In this document: in pieces, positions 16,814 through 25,032 of the stretch
How positions within the stretch are numbered: position 1 is the first letter of the stretch
Layout: each line of letters opens with the position of its first letter
Made by a program: the position numbers and the translations under genes
NCBI GenBank assembly: GCA_963702195.1
Contig: OY969725.1
Span: 992,001 to 1,056,000 of the forward strand
Length of the DNA: 64,000 nt
Origin: AC-56 sp963702195
Lineage (GTDB): Bacteria; Actinomycetota; Thermoleophilia; Solirubrobacterales; 70-9
Direction: 5' to 3'
Notes under the pieces: generated by a model
Told to the model about the DNA's origin: nothing
Database searches by the model: none
The model's input: only the letters and a program-made list of their open reading frames with translations

Positions 16814-17144
16814 GGGCGAAGAAGGCCAGGCGAGCCTGGAGCTCCTGGCGGGTATCCCGGCGCTTTTCCTCGCGGGCCTCGTGGCGCTCCAGCTCCTGGC
16901 CACCGGGTACTCGCTGACACTCGCAGACGGCGCGGCCGAGGCCGGCGCGATGGCGCTCGCCGCGGGCAAGCCGGCCCGGCCGGCGGTCCGCGATGCCCTG
17001 CCCGGATGGGCGCGAGGGCGCAGTCGGGTCGACGTGGACGGCGGCCGCCTGACGGTCCGTCTGGAGCCGCCTTCGCCGGTGGCCGTCATCGCCCGCGGGC
17101 TCGAGGTGACCTCGTCCACCTGGGTCCGGAGGCCGGCCGGATGA
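16803..17144 (+). CDS. TadE-like pseudopilin-type membrane protein (2)
   Basis: A 113-aa protein beginning MVRRGEEGQASLELLAG, the same leader pattern as its upstream neighbour, then one TM segment (IPALFLAGLVALQLLATGY) and a small exposed domain. ATG 16803 lies inside the end of the preceding gene (11-nt overlap). Its own stop overlaps the next start (ATGA), so all three genes are translationally coupled. Confidence 0.75.
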   Translation: MVRRGEEGQASLELLAGIPALFLAGLVALQLLATGYSLTLADGAAEAGAMALAAGKPARPAVRDALPGWARGRSRVDVDGGRLTVRLEPPSPVAVIARGLEVTSSTWVRRPAG

Positions 17145-19132
17145 CGAGCGCGGACCTCGTGCTGGCCACGAGCCTCGGCGAGGCGAAGGGCGGCATTGCC
17201 GTGACGGCGGCCGTGGGCGTCGCGATGAGCCACGAGCGCCCGTGCGTGCTCGTCGCGGAGCTCGGCGCGCCGGGGCGCCGCGGGCCGACCATGCTCGCAG
17301 CCGGCCCCGCCAGGGAGCTCGAGGAGGCACTGCGGTCCGAGGGGTTCGACCGGATCGCCGCGCGCGGCCGCGTGTGCTGGCTGGGGCTCGGTTCCGATGA
17401 GGACGCGCTGGGCGAGCTCGACCGGGCGGCTGCCGCGCTGCCTCAGGGCGGAGTCTGCGTGGCGCACCTTCACGCGTCCCTCTGGCAGCCGGCGCTGGCG
17501 GGCCGGGTGCCGAGGCCGGTCGCAGCGCTGCTGCGTGCCGACCTTCCGGAGGATCGCTCGTTGACGGCGATGACCGTGATCGAGCTGCGGGCTCAGAGGA
17601 TCCCGGTCCGCGTGGCTTCGCGGTCGCTCGGTCGCGTGGCGGCGCGGCGCGCGCTCGCCGGCCTCGAGGCCGGCGGTGCCAGCTCCCAGCGCTCGGCCCG
17701 CCTCGCGCGCGGGCTGGGAGGCGGCGGATCACGTCGGCAGCTCCCGCCGTTTCGCCGGCTCGGCGCGCTGACGGCGGAGCGGGGGCAGGCCCTCATGATG
17801 GTCGTGGCCGCAGCGTTCGCGCTGCTGTTCTGCGCCGCGGTCCTGGCGGCGATCGGCGGCGCCGTCACGGGAACCGCGCGCACGCAGCGTGCCGCGGACC
17901 TCGCCGCGCTGTCGGGGGCGAGGTCGCTGCGCGACGATTTCACGCGGCTCTTCGTCCCGCCCCGGCTCCCCGGCGGCGCGCCGAATCCGCAGCACCTGGA
18001 CAAGAGCGACTACCTGGAGCGGGCTGCCGCCGCCGCGCGCGACGCCGCTACGCGCAACGGGGTCGACCCCGATCGGCTACGCGTCACGTTCCCTGACCGA
18101 GATTCGTTCGCCCCGACACGGGTGAAGGCGTCGGTGACCGCGTTACTCGACACCCGGTCGGTGCCGGGGCAGCCGACGAATCGCGGGGGCGGGGACCGCA
18201 GCGTCAGGATCGAGGCGAGCGGGGAGGCGGAGGCGTCACCGCCGATGACGGGAACGGGCACGGCACCCACGATGGCGAGCGGCGGCGGCTATTCCGGGCC
18301 GCTGGTCTACGTCCAGGGCAAGCCGATGCGCCCGGACGTCGCCGAGGCGTTCGACCGGATGGCCGCCGCGGCGCGGGCGGACGGCATCTCCCTGGTGATC
18401 AACTCCGCCTTTCGCTCCGACGCCGAGCAGGCGCAGCTCTGGGAGCAGAATCCGGACCCGCGCTGGGTCGCGCCACCGGGGACCTCGCTCCATCGCTGCG
18501 CGACCGAGCTGGACCTCGGACCCCCGAGCGCCTACGCCTGGCTGGCCGCGCACGCGCCGCGATTCGACTTTCTGCAGAGATATTCCTGGGAGGCGTGGCA
18601 CTACGGATACACCGGGGGTCCGGCGCCCTGTTCGGCGGCGGGGGATGCGGTCGCGACACAGGGTGGCGGGGGCGAGCCGCAGCCCGGTGGGGGGCTGCAG
18701 TCGTTCGTCCCGGATCGTTTCCGCGAGCCGATCGTGCGCTCGGCGGCGAAGTGGAACGTCTCGGCCGGGCTGCTCGCCGCCCAGCTGATGGCGGAGTCCA
18801 ACTTCAACCCGTTCGCGGTCTCGCCGGCCGGGGCGCAGGGAATCGCGCAGTTCATGCCGGGGACGGCGGCGCAGTATGGCCTGGCTGACCCATTCGACGC
18901 GCCCGCGGCCATCGATGCCCAGGGGCATCTGATGTCGGACCTGCTCGGCGAGTTCGGCGGCTCGGTCTCGCTGGCGCTCGCCGCCTACAACGCGGGCCCG
19001 GGGGCGGTCGAGGGCTGCCAGTGCGTTCCGGAGATCCCCGAGACCCAGGCCTACGTCGCCCGCATCCTCGGCCTGATGGGCGGCGCGGGCGAGCTGGTGG
19101 CGCCGACGCTCGAGGTGCGGTTGGTGGGGTGA
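17141..19132 (+). CDS. Multidomain protein: TadG-like anchor, VanY D,D-carboxypeptidase, lytic transglycosylase
   Basis: A 663-aa protein. Residues 1-~200 resemble an N-terminal nucleotide-binding-like or CpaE-like region (TSLGEAKGGIAVTAAVGVAM) without a convincing Walker motif. Residues ~205-260 carry a TadG-type leader and TM segment (ERGQALMMVVAAAFALLF, then QRAADLAALSGARSL). At ~415-500 a VanY-type M15 peptidase shows NSAFRSDAEQAQLW, SLHRCATELDLG and EAWHYGY (zinc/catalytic residues). At ~525-655 an SLT domain has catalytic Glu in AQLMAESNFNP, then GAQGIAQFMPGTA and ALAAYNAGPGAV. It would be membrane-anchored with two peptidoglycan-cutting domains outside. ATG 17141 overlaps the preceding stop. 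Confidence 0.85.
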   Translation: MTSADLVLATSLGEAKGGIAVTAAVGVAMSHERPCVLVAELGAPGRRGPTMLAAGPARELEEALRSEGFDRIAARGRVCWLGLGSDEDALGELDRAAAALPQGGVCVAHLHASLWQPALAGRVPRPVAALLRADLPEDRSLTAMTVIELRAQRIPVRVASRSLGRVAARRALAGLEAGGASSQRSARLARGLGGGGSRRQLPPFRRLGALTAERGQALMMVVAAAFALLFCAAVLAAIGGAVTGTARTQRAADLAALSGARSLRDDFTRLFVPPRLPGGAPNPQHLDKSDYLERAAAAARDAATRNGVDPDRLRVTFPDRDSFAPTRVKASVTALLDTRSVPGQPTNRGGGDRSVRIEASGEAEASPPMTGTGTAPTMASGGGYSGPLVYVQGKPMRPDVAEAFDRMAAAARADGISLVINSAFRSDAEQAQLWEQNPDPRWVAPPGTSLHRCATELDLGPPSAYAWLAAHAPRFDFLQRYSWEAWHYGYTGGPAPCSAAGDAVATQGGGGEPQPGGGLQSFVPDRFREPIVRSAAKWNVSAGLLAAQLMAESNFNPFAVSPAGAQGIAQFMPGTAAQYGLADPFDAPAAIDAQGHLMSDLLGEFGGSVSLALAAYNAGPGAVEGCQCVPEIPETQAYVARILGLMGGAGELVAPTLEVRLVG

Positions 19133-19182
19133 GCGCGGCGTTTCGCCTGACGCCTCGCGAGATGTGTACACAATCATGTGCT

Positions 19183-20148
19183 CTAGATGTCCTGCCCACG
19201 GAGGTTGTGAACACGGCTGATCGGCGGCCGGTCACCCAGTGAGCTGTGGGGGCGTCGCCGGTTGTAGTAGCGAAGGAAGGATGCCAAGGCCCGCGAGCGC
19301 TCGGTTGAGGAAGGCCACGAGTGCGCGTAGGCCCACTCGCGCTTCAGCGTTTGGATGAAGCGCTCAACCTTGCCGTTCCAGCGCGGCGTGTAGGGCGGCG
19401 TCAGGATCTGGCGCAGTCGCCGGCGCTCGAGCGCTCCGCGGAACGCGAACGAGCGCCGATAGGCGAATGCGTTGTCGCTCATCACCGCCTCCGGCGGCTC
19501 CATCCCGAGCTCCTGGAAGTGGGCGATCGCGCGCTCGAGCACCGCGGCAGCCGTGGCCGCGTCCTGGTCCGGCGCTGCTCGACGTAGGCATAGCGACTGT
19601 GGTCATCGATGACGCAGTGAAGCCAGACGTAGCCGGCGCCGCGGTTTCGGTTCTTCTCGGTGCGCTTGCCCTCGGCGCGATGCCCGGGGCGCTCAAAGCG
19701 CGCCAGACGAGCCATGTCGACGTGAAGCAGTGCCCCCCGGCCGCGACCACTCATAGCGGCGGTAGCTCGCCCGAGGTGAGCGCCGGCGCCGCGAGAGGCC
19801 GTGGCGCCAGAGCACCTTCCAGACCGTCGAACGGGCCCGCCGGCAGATTCCGGCCAGGCGGCCCGGGCCAAGACCGGTCTCGCGCCGAGCCCTCAGGATC
19901 GGCTCCTCCTCGGTCCTCGACAGGCGTCGGGGTTGGCGATGGGGCCGTGAGGAGCGATCGCAAAGCCAGCTGGCCGAGGCGAGCTCCTCGGCGCTCGCCG
20001 CCTGGCGGCGATGCCACCAGCGATGGGCGGTCGCTGGAGCGACGTTGAGGGCGGCGGCCGCCGCCCTCAACGTCATCCCCGACTCGATCGCCTCGCAGAG
20101 CGCGATGCGGCCTGCCGGTCCGAGTGCGGCGTTAGCGTGAACCTTCAT
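19183..20148 (-). pseudogene. IS481-family transposase, broken by frameshifts
   Basis: The transposase reads in three pieces. An N-terminal helix-turn-helix part (MKVHANAALGPAGRIALC, AAALNVAPATAHRWWHRR) covers ~19735-20148. A middle part with HVDMARLARF and VIDDHSRYAYV covers ~19575-19735. The C-terminal part has SDNAFAYRRS and WNGKVERFIQTLKREW. The DDE-type catalytic residues are all still present, but two frame changes near 19735 and 19575 break the protein. Its stop codon TAG comes from the CTAG target at the left end. The related element at 40170-41271 has an intact 322-aa version. Confidence 0.85.
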
Positions 20149-20243
20149 CCGGGTCCTCCTGAGTGTTGGGGCGTCGAACACCCCAAGCCTCTGGGTGGAC
20201 CCGGATGGCTTTTCAGCTGTTCACAACGTGTGTGGGCGGTTCA
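19188..20243. mobile_element. IS481-family insertion sequence, inactive copy, with TCTAGA target duplication
   Basis: A 1056-bp element. Its ends are inverted repeats: left end TGTCCTGCCCAC..., right end complement TGAACCGCCCAC..., both continuing to GTTGTGAACA. It is flanked by TCTAGA at 19182-19187 and at 20244-20249, the 6-bp NCTAGN duplication known for IS481. The transposase is on the minus strand and is frameshifted. The insertion lies 12 nt upstream of an antitoxin start codon. Confidence 0.88.
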
Positions 20244-20255
20244 TCTAGAGCCGCG

Positions 20256-20540
20256 ATGGCCAAGGCCGTCCCCGTGCGCGAGCTCCGCAGCAACCTCAGC
20301 CAGCCGTTGAGCGATGTCGCCGATCGACGCGATCACGTGCTGGTCAGTCGCTACGGCAGACCAGCCGCCGTATTGCTCCCGGTCGACGAGTAGGAGGCCC
20401 TCGAGGAAACCGCGGAGCCCCTCTCGGATCCCGATGCCCTCGCGACGCTCGAGGCCGGTCTCGCGGAGCTCTCGCGGGAGGAGACGGTGACGCTCGAGGA
20501 CCTTCGCGGCGAACTCGCCGAGCGTCGAGCCAATCCGTAA
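20256..20540 (+). pseudogene. Phd/YefM-type antitoxin interrupted by an in-frame TAG
   Basis: The first 45 codons (MAKAVPVRELRSNLSQPLSD..., VLVSRYGRPAAVLLPVDE) are a typical Phd/YefM DNA-binding N terminus. TAG then stops the frame at 20391-20393. The same frame continues open after the TAG (EALEETAEPLSDPDALATLE, then LEDLRGELAERRANP) to a TAA at 20538-20540, exactly the toxin-binding C terminus expected for this family. A Tyr codon is usual at this point, so a single base change explains the break. The toxin gene follows after 3 nt. Confidence 0.75.
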
Positions 20541-20543
20541 ATC

Positions 20544-20807
20544 GTGGCCCGCGTCGTGCTGGCGCGCAGGGCACGAAGCGAGTTGCTCGATCTCGACTGG
20601 CCGCTGATCGACGCGATCGACAAGGCGCTTGGCCTTTTCGAGCGCGACCCTCAGGCTGGGCACGTCCTTCGGGGTCGACTTCGAGGACTCCGCTCGCTTC
20701 GGGTCGGCACCTACCGCATCATCTACCAGCTGATCGACTCGGATCGACTCGTCCGCGTCGCAGCCATCCGCCACCGCTCGATCGCCTACCGCTCCGATCC
20801 GCGCTGA
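20544..20807 (+). CDS. RelE/ParE-family toxin
   Basis: An 87-aa protein, GTG start, 3 nt after the antitoxin frame and in the same frame. The pattern ARRARSELLDLDWPLIDAI, AGHVLRGRLRGLRSLRVGTY, RIIYQLIDSDRLVRVAAIRHR is that of RelE-type mRNA interferases or ParE-type toxins. The protein looks intact while its antitoxin carries a stop codon. Either the TAG is read through, the N-terminal antitoxin fragment suffices for repression, or the toxin is not expressed. Confidence 0.85.
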   Translation: MARVVLARRARSELLDLDWPLIDAIDKALGLFERDPQAGHVLRGRLRGLRSLRVGTYRIIYQLIDSDRLVRVAAIRHRSIAYRSDPR

Positions 20808-20880
20808 TAACAGCGCGCCACCGACGATCCGTCCTTGCGAAAAGGAGAAACGCGTCCGGCTTCACCGTGGGTGGGCAACC

Positions 20881-20922
20881 ACCGCCTCCGGTGACTACAA
20901 CGGCAAGCCGGTGCACTGCTCC
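20881..20922 (+). repeat. Diverged relative of the dispersed repeat (right half)
   Basis: ACAACGGCAAGCCGGTGCAC followed by TGCTCC matches the right half of the ten-copy repeat family. Here the plus frame has TAC where the repeats have TAA followed by TGC, and the frame reads ASGDYNGKPVHCSYCATRRR. It sits between the toxin and the HNH gene. Confidence 0.4.
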
Positions 20923-20951
20923 TACTGCGCCACGCGGCGGCGAAGGTTTGA

Positions 20952-21398
20952 CTAATCGAAGAGGCGCACCCAGAACGGGTGGTCGCCCGTAGTCGGACGT
21001 CCCGCAAGCTCCCACAGCTGGCGGTAGTAACGGGTAAGCCCGTCCCAGTCGGCATCGCCGGGTATTGGAAGCAACTCCCAGCCCAGTTGCTTGAGCAGGA
21101 GATCTCCCTTGGTCTGGTTGCAAATCCAGCAGGCGCAGACAAGGTTCTCGGGCTCGTTCGTCCCCCCGGCCGTCCAGGGAACGACGTGATCGAGGGTGGC
21201 ACTTCGGGACGCGATCGCGGGGTGCGTCTCTCCGCCCTTCCAGTTCGGGTGGTAGGGGAAATCCTCCGGGAAGAAGTGAGCGATGAGTCGCATGACCTGA
21301 GTCGGGATGACACGGCATCCGCAGTAGCGGCAGCGGAAGCGATCGCGCTTGTAGGTCGCCGCAATCACGGTCTCGGAGGGCTCCTTCCGCACCGTCAC
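20952..21398 (-). CDS. HNH endonuclease
   Basis: A 148-aa protein with a zinc-coordinating HNH domain: CRYCGCRV, then LDHVVPWTAGGTNEPENLV, then CACWICNQTKGD. The DH, N and paired CxxC motifs are intact. HNH nucleases of this stand-alone type occur in mobile regions and defence systems; the role here is unknown. GTG 21398 is the first usable start, but the frame is open and coding-like for ~45 codons further upstream (DDYPDHLERVVAALVSDG...LLAPIAEPRRQ) back to a stop near 21538. That stretch has no ATG, GTG or TTG, so the true N terminus may have been lost. Confidence 0.82.
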   Translation of the reverse strand: MTVRKEPSETVIAATYKRDRFRCRYCGCRVIPTQVMRLIAHFFPEDFPYHPNWKGGETHPAIASRSATLDHVVPWTAGGTNEPENLVCACWICNQTKGDLLLKQLGWELLPIPGDADWDGLTRYYRQLWELAGRPTTGDHPFWVRLFD

Positions 21399-21701
21399 CT
21401 GACGCCTCGGTTCGGCGATCGGCGCTAAGAGCTCGGCCGCCGCTTTGGTCCCGTCAGAGACCAGCGCGGCGACGACTCGCTCGAGATGATCGGGATAGTC
21501 GTCGGTCCTGGGCCTAACGATTGCGTGAACTTAGCCGAAGGACGCGTGTCGCTCCTCGCGCAGAGCGGAGCGCGAGGCGCCCGACCGGCGCACGTCGGCC
21601 GCTTCGACGATGTCTTCCACGGTCGTGCCGCAACCCAGGCTGAATTGGACTAGCCCGCCGGCGCCACCGAATCCATCGTCCCTGGAACCTAATCTGGAGA
21701 G

Positions 21702-22049
21702 ATGAGTTCATTCTTCACCGTCGGCCCAGAGCCGTGTGGCATCCGTGCTGAGCTACTCGATGAGATCGATGTGCCAGGCCTGGACGGGCGCCGCTGGGAA
21801 TTCCTGATCTCCGATGGCGAACGCAGTGGCACCATCTGCGCGGGCATCCCGGGCTCCGCGCGTCCTGATCGCCCGCCGAGCCGTGGCCAGCTGGAGGCCG
21901 CCATCGAATCCTTCGCTGGCCGCTTTGCAGCCGAGCATCGCCTCCAAGAGATGCTGATTGAGCACCGAGTCCGGGGCCCGTACGCAATTTCGGTGGATGG
22001 GCTGTCCCTGTCGGCTCACCGGCCCCCGCTGCTGCGGTTCGCGGCATAG
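21702..22049 (+). CDS. Hypothetical protein
   Basis: A 115-aa protein starting ATG 21702 (MSSFFTVGPEPCGIRAELLD). No signal peptide, TM segment or known motif is seen. It is 9 nt upstream of the next hypothetical gene and probably in one operon with it. The region from 21539 to 21701 upstream contains no gene. Codon usage resembles neighbouring real genes. Confidence 0.55.
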   Translation: MSSFFTVGPEPCGIRAELLDEIDVPGLDGRRWEFLISDGERSGTICAGIPGSARPDRPPSRGQLEAAIESFAGRFAAEHRLQEMLIEHRVRGPYAISVDGLSLSAHRPPLLRFAA

Positions 22050-22058
22050 CTGGCCGTC

Positions 22059-22658
22059 ATGGCACCACCTCTCTCGGATGCTGAGCTGTCCCATTGGGCG
22101 CGTGAGCACCTCGTCTACGAGGCCAAGATGCTCGCCTACTCGGCAGTTGAGCTCGCCCAGCGGAGGGACCTGCCCCGAGATCATGAGTCGAACGTCCTGC
22201 TTGAGAGCTTCGCGATCCATACGCGCTGTCTGCGCGAATTCCTGTGGGGCGAGCGCCGAGATCGGCATCCCATGGACGCGTTCGCCGTCGACTTCTGCTC
22301 GCCCGGAGCGTGGGAAGAGACGCGGTGGGACCTTGACGCTCTCCCCGCGCTCAAGGAGATCGACGACAGAAACCGCCTTGGCCGCGAGGTGGTTCACCTC
22401 ACATATGAGCGCGTCGCGGTCCCCGCCGAAATCAAGGACTGGCCGGTGAGCGACATCGTCAGGGAACTCGTGGAGACACTCGATGGCTTCGCCCTCGAGG
22501 CTCTGCCGGAGAGGCTCGATGACGAAACGCGGGAGGTATTGCGTGAGCTGGATGGCGCGCCCCCGCCCGGCGTCGGGCCGCTCTCGGTCGCGACCGCGAT
22601 CCAAGTCCCCTATACGGGCGGCACCGTTGAGTTTCCCGACTTCTCGGTGGGAAGCTAG
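22059..22658 (+). CDS. Hypothetical protein
   Basis: A 199-aa soluble protein (MAPPLSDAELSHWAREHLVY) with a helical N-terminal half containing VLLESFAIHTRCLREFLWG and an acidic C-terminal half. The LLESFAIHTRCL segment is reminiscent of small uncharacterised helical proteins from soil bacteria, but I cannot name a family. It follows the 115-aa gene by 9 nt. Confidence 0.6.
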   Translation: MAPPLSDAELSHWAREHLVYEAKMLAYSAVELAQRRDLPRDHESNVLLESFAIHTRCLREFLWGERRDRHPMDAFAVDFCSPGAWEETRWDLDALPALKEIDDRNRLGREVVHLTYERVAVPAEIKDWPVSDIVRELVETLDGFALEALPERLDDETREVLRELDGAPPPGVGPLSVATAIQVPYTGGTVEFPDFSVGS

Positions 22659-22832
22659 GTCCTACCTGCGACGGAAGTAGCCAGCGCGGCGCCCTTTAGG
22701 CATGGCAATGCGAAGGATGTCCGTCGGCGCCCGGTTTGGCTTCCCCGGCCAGGCCATGATTCTGCTGCAAAGTCGCACTTTGCGGGTCCGCCGGGTTTGA
22801 GACCTCGTGCGGTCTGCTACCAAGGAGGCGCC

Positions 22833-23642
22833 ATGAGCGCGAAGGCCCTCCGCGACGACGTGATCAACATCTTCACCGACGGCTCCGGAAAACAGAACCC
22901 CCGGCGGGGCGGGATCGCGTTCCGCATCGTGGTCACCGGCGAGGACGGCCACGAGAAGGTCCACAACCGGAGCCCTCACGGCTATCCGCGCGCGACCAAC
23001 AACGAGATGGAGCTGCAGGCGTGCGTCGCGGCACTGCGGTTCCTCACGGCGCCGACGTGCCCGATCGACGTGAGCCGCTACCGGCGGGTCGTCATCTACA
23101 CGGACTCGATGTACGTCCGGAAGCACATCGGGGTCGCGATCTCGCAGTGGTCGCGCCAGCAGTGGACCCGGAGCTCGGGAGCGCCGGTGATGAACGCGGA
23201 GCTCTGGCGCGACCTGATCCGGGGGATGAAGGCAATGCGCCGGCTTGGGCTCCCGGTGGACTTCGAGTGGGTCCCGGGCAAGAAGAGCGAGCACACGAAG
23301 GCCGTCGATGCCGCCGCCAAGGACTCCGCCGATCGGCCGTTGAGCATCCCCCTCTCCGGCGGGATCGTGCGGCGCAAGCGCAGCGAGGAAGAGACCGAGC
23401 CGGGCTCGGTCCCGATGCTCGGGCAGTCGGCGGAGATTTACGTCATCGACTCGCGGCCAATGCGGATCCAGAAATGCACCCGCTACCGCTACCGGCCCCA
23501 GGGTGGCGACCTCGACGGTGCGATCGACTTCGCGTTCTCAACGCTCCTGCTCAAGCCGGGCCACGCCTACCGGGTGCGGTTCAACGACGAGCAGGCGAAT
23601 CCATGGATAGTGGAGAGCTACGACGAGGTGCCGGTCGCGTAA
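22833..23642 (+). CDS. RNase H-like protein with C-terminal extension
   Basis: A 269-aa protein. Residues ~8-165 are an RNase HI-like domain: INIFTDGSGKQNPRRGGIAF (first Asp), NNEMELQACVAALRFL (Glu), VVIYTDSMYVRKHI (second Asp) and HTKAVDAAAKDSA (the last acidic site). Such enzymes cut RNA in RNA-DNA hybrids. The C-terminal ~100 residues (ISIYVIDSRPMRIQKCTRYR-like, then FAFSTLLLKPGHAYRVRF) are an added domain I do not recognise. ATG 22833 is chosen over upstream starts because AAGGAGG lies 8-10 nt before it. Not a housekeeping-length rnhA; accessory in context. Confidence 0.78.
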   Translation: MSAKALRDDVINIFTDGSGKQNPRRGGIAFRIVVTGEDGHEKVHNRSPHGYPRATNNEMELQACVAALRFLTAPTCPIDVSRYRRVVIYTDSMYVRKHIGVAISQWSRQQWTRSSGAPVMNAELWRDLIRGMKAMRRLGLPVDFEWVPGKKSEHTKAVDAAAKDSADRPLSIPLSGGIVRRKRSEEETEPGSVPMLGQSAEIYVIDSRPMRIQKCTRYRYRPQGGDLDGAIDFAFSTLLLKPGHAYRVRFNDEQANPWIVESYDEVPVA

Positions 23643-23738
23643 GCCACACGCGCCGCGGGTGTTGCCTCGGCGGTTCGGCACCGATGGAGCCGATCCAAGA
23701 CCTCAGCTTGGTCCAATCTTGTTCGTCCGGGAGCCCCG

Positions 23739-23757
23739 CAGGATCCCGCGCTGCTCC
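23739..23757 (+). repeat. Short sequence shared with 61445-61462
   Basis: AGGATCCCGCGCTGCTCC occurs here between the RNase H and GNAT genes and again at 61445-61462, both times in non-coding sequence on the same strand. Its TGCTCC end resembles the right half of the dispersed repeat. Confidence 0.3.
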
Positions 23758-23817
23758 TGCTCGCTCGGAGCAGGAGCACGCCAGTCCGAGGAGCGTCCGG
23801 CCGAGAGCGCGCGGGGA

Positions 23818-24258
23818 TTAGCTCAACCGTTTAAAGAACCGACGTGTTCCAGCCAACTCGAACCCGAGGTGCTCGTAGAACGTGTGAGCGTCCGTGCGGC
23901 TCTTGCTGGTGTTCAGATCCAGACGGTCGCACCCAGCCCGACGCGCACGCACTTCGAGATCCTCGACCAGGTGGCGCCCGACACCCTGACCCCGCATGTC
24001 CTCGCTGACGACGATCGCAGTGATGCGGCCGAGTGGCGGTCGCTCAAGCAGCGGGACCACGTGAAGCACGGCTAGCCCCGCTACCCGTCCAGCAATTTCA
24101 GCGACAACGAGCTCGGTACGCGGATCCTCTTCAAGGTGCCCGAGCCGCGCAGCCAGCTCCTCGGGATTGGTTGGGTAGCCAAGCTCGCCGACCAGCCGCA
24201 GGACCGCACCCCGATCGTCGGCGAGCGGTTCGCGAAGCAAAACGTCGGATCTCTTCAC
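23818..24258 (-). CDS. GNAT-family N-acetyltransferase
   Basis: A 146-aa protein with the GCN5-related fold: LREPLADDRGAVLRLVGELG at the N terminus, strand VVAEIAGRVAGLAVLHVV, the acetyl-CoA motif AIVVSEDMRGQGVGRHLVED and the C-terminal THTFYEHLGFE-like DAHTFYEHLGFELAGTRRFF. The R/Q-x-x-G-x-G/A loop (RGQGVG) is intact. Substrate unknown. Copy 1 of the dispersed repeat lies 112 nt upstream of its start. Confidence 0.9.
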   Translation of the reverse strand: MKRSDVLLREPLADDRGAVLRLVGELGYPTNPEELAARLGHLEEDPRTELVVAEIAGRVAGLAVLHVVPLLERPPLGRITAIVVSEDMRGQGVGRHLVEDLEVRARRAGCDRLDLNTSKSRTDAHTFYEHLGFELAGTRRFFKRLS

Positions 24259-24369
24259 GGCAGCACTCCCGGGGGCGAGCTTAGTTGCAGGTCGCGCGGG
24301 GGCGCCAGCTAACGGCGCGTGGTGCTTTCGCGTGAAGGGGGCAGCGGTCGCCGGAGCTACCCGCTGTTG

Positions 24370-24423
24370 CCGATCGGAATCGCGTCAAACAAATAATGCA
24401 ACGGCAAGGCGAGTCGCTACTCC
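24370..24423 (+). repeat. Dispersed repeat, copy 1
   Basis: Contains CGATCGGAATCGCGTCAAAC then AAATAATGCAACGGCAAGG and ends CTACTCC. It is in the same orientation as all other copies. The minus strand reads ALPLHYLFDAIPIG before a stop; the plus frame ends GIASNK-stop. It is flanked by the GNAT gene and an HNH-like gene. Confidence 0.85.
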
Positions 24424-24596
24424 TGATCAGGCAGAGGAAGCGCGTGAGATGTAGCTGCTTGGACTGCCGGCCGAAAGCCAGGCCGCGCCACGACAGGCAT
24501 CAGACCCCCTAAATCTGAATGGCCGGCCGATTCGGCGCTCGGCAACCGCCTCCGCGGACCGGGCGTCAACCGCCAGCGCCAGCGCCCCCCTCGTGA

Positions 24597-24626
24597 CGAC
24601 GACTCGGGTGGCAGCCCGAGTCGTCG
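24597..24626 (+). terminator. Perfect 12-bp hairpin
   Basis: CGACGACTCGGG (24597-24608) and CCCGAGTCGTCG (24615-24626) are perfect complements with a 6-nt loop TGGCAG. No T tract follows. It lies in the 370-nt non-coding stretch between repeat copy 1 and the small HNH gene and could act as a bidirectional terminator or RNA element. Nothing else is supported in 24424-24795. Confidence 0.4.
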
Positions 24627-24795
24627 CAGAACAGCGTTTCGGAGTTAGGTCGAGCACCCGAAGGCGCGAGCGGCATCCTCTCACGGCCGGCGGATGAACG
24701 TTCCGTCCGGGCCGGGCGCGAGGATCTACGGGAAGCTCCAGGTCGACGTCCCGTGGCAGCGGGGGCCTGGACCGAACAGCAAAAGGAGCATAGGA

Positions 24796-25029
24796 ATGCC
24801 GTTTTCCCTGAACATCAAGGCCTTGGCCCTGTTCCGGTCGGGCGACCGCTGTGAGTGCAGGCGGCTCGGCCACGACCATGTCGGCCGGTGCACCCGGCGC
24901 CTTACCAGCGCCACCGCGCAGTTCCACCACAAGACGGCTCAGCGGCTGGTCGCGGACGACTCGCTCTCGAATTGCGAAGTGCTTTGCATACCGTGCCACC
25001 GACAGACGCCGTCGTACGGCCGCAGCTGA
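24796..25029 (+). CDS. Small HNH-like zinc protein
   Basis: A 77-aa protein from ATG 24796, with AGGAG ~8 nt upstream. It carries a compact HNH-type pattern: CEC...GRC zinc ligands, then FHHKTAQRLVADDSLSN, then CEVLCIPCHRQTPS. The HH, N and C-x-x-C-H pattern fits a minimal HNH nuclease or a zinc protein derived from one. It is followed after 3 nt by the 295-aa hypothetical gene, so the two are likely co-transcribed. Confidence 0.65.
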   Translation: MPFSLNIKALALFRSGDRCECRRLGHDHVGRCTRRLTSATAQFHHKTAQRLVADDSLSNCEVLCIPCHRQTPSYGRS

Positions 25030-25032
25030 GGC

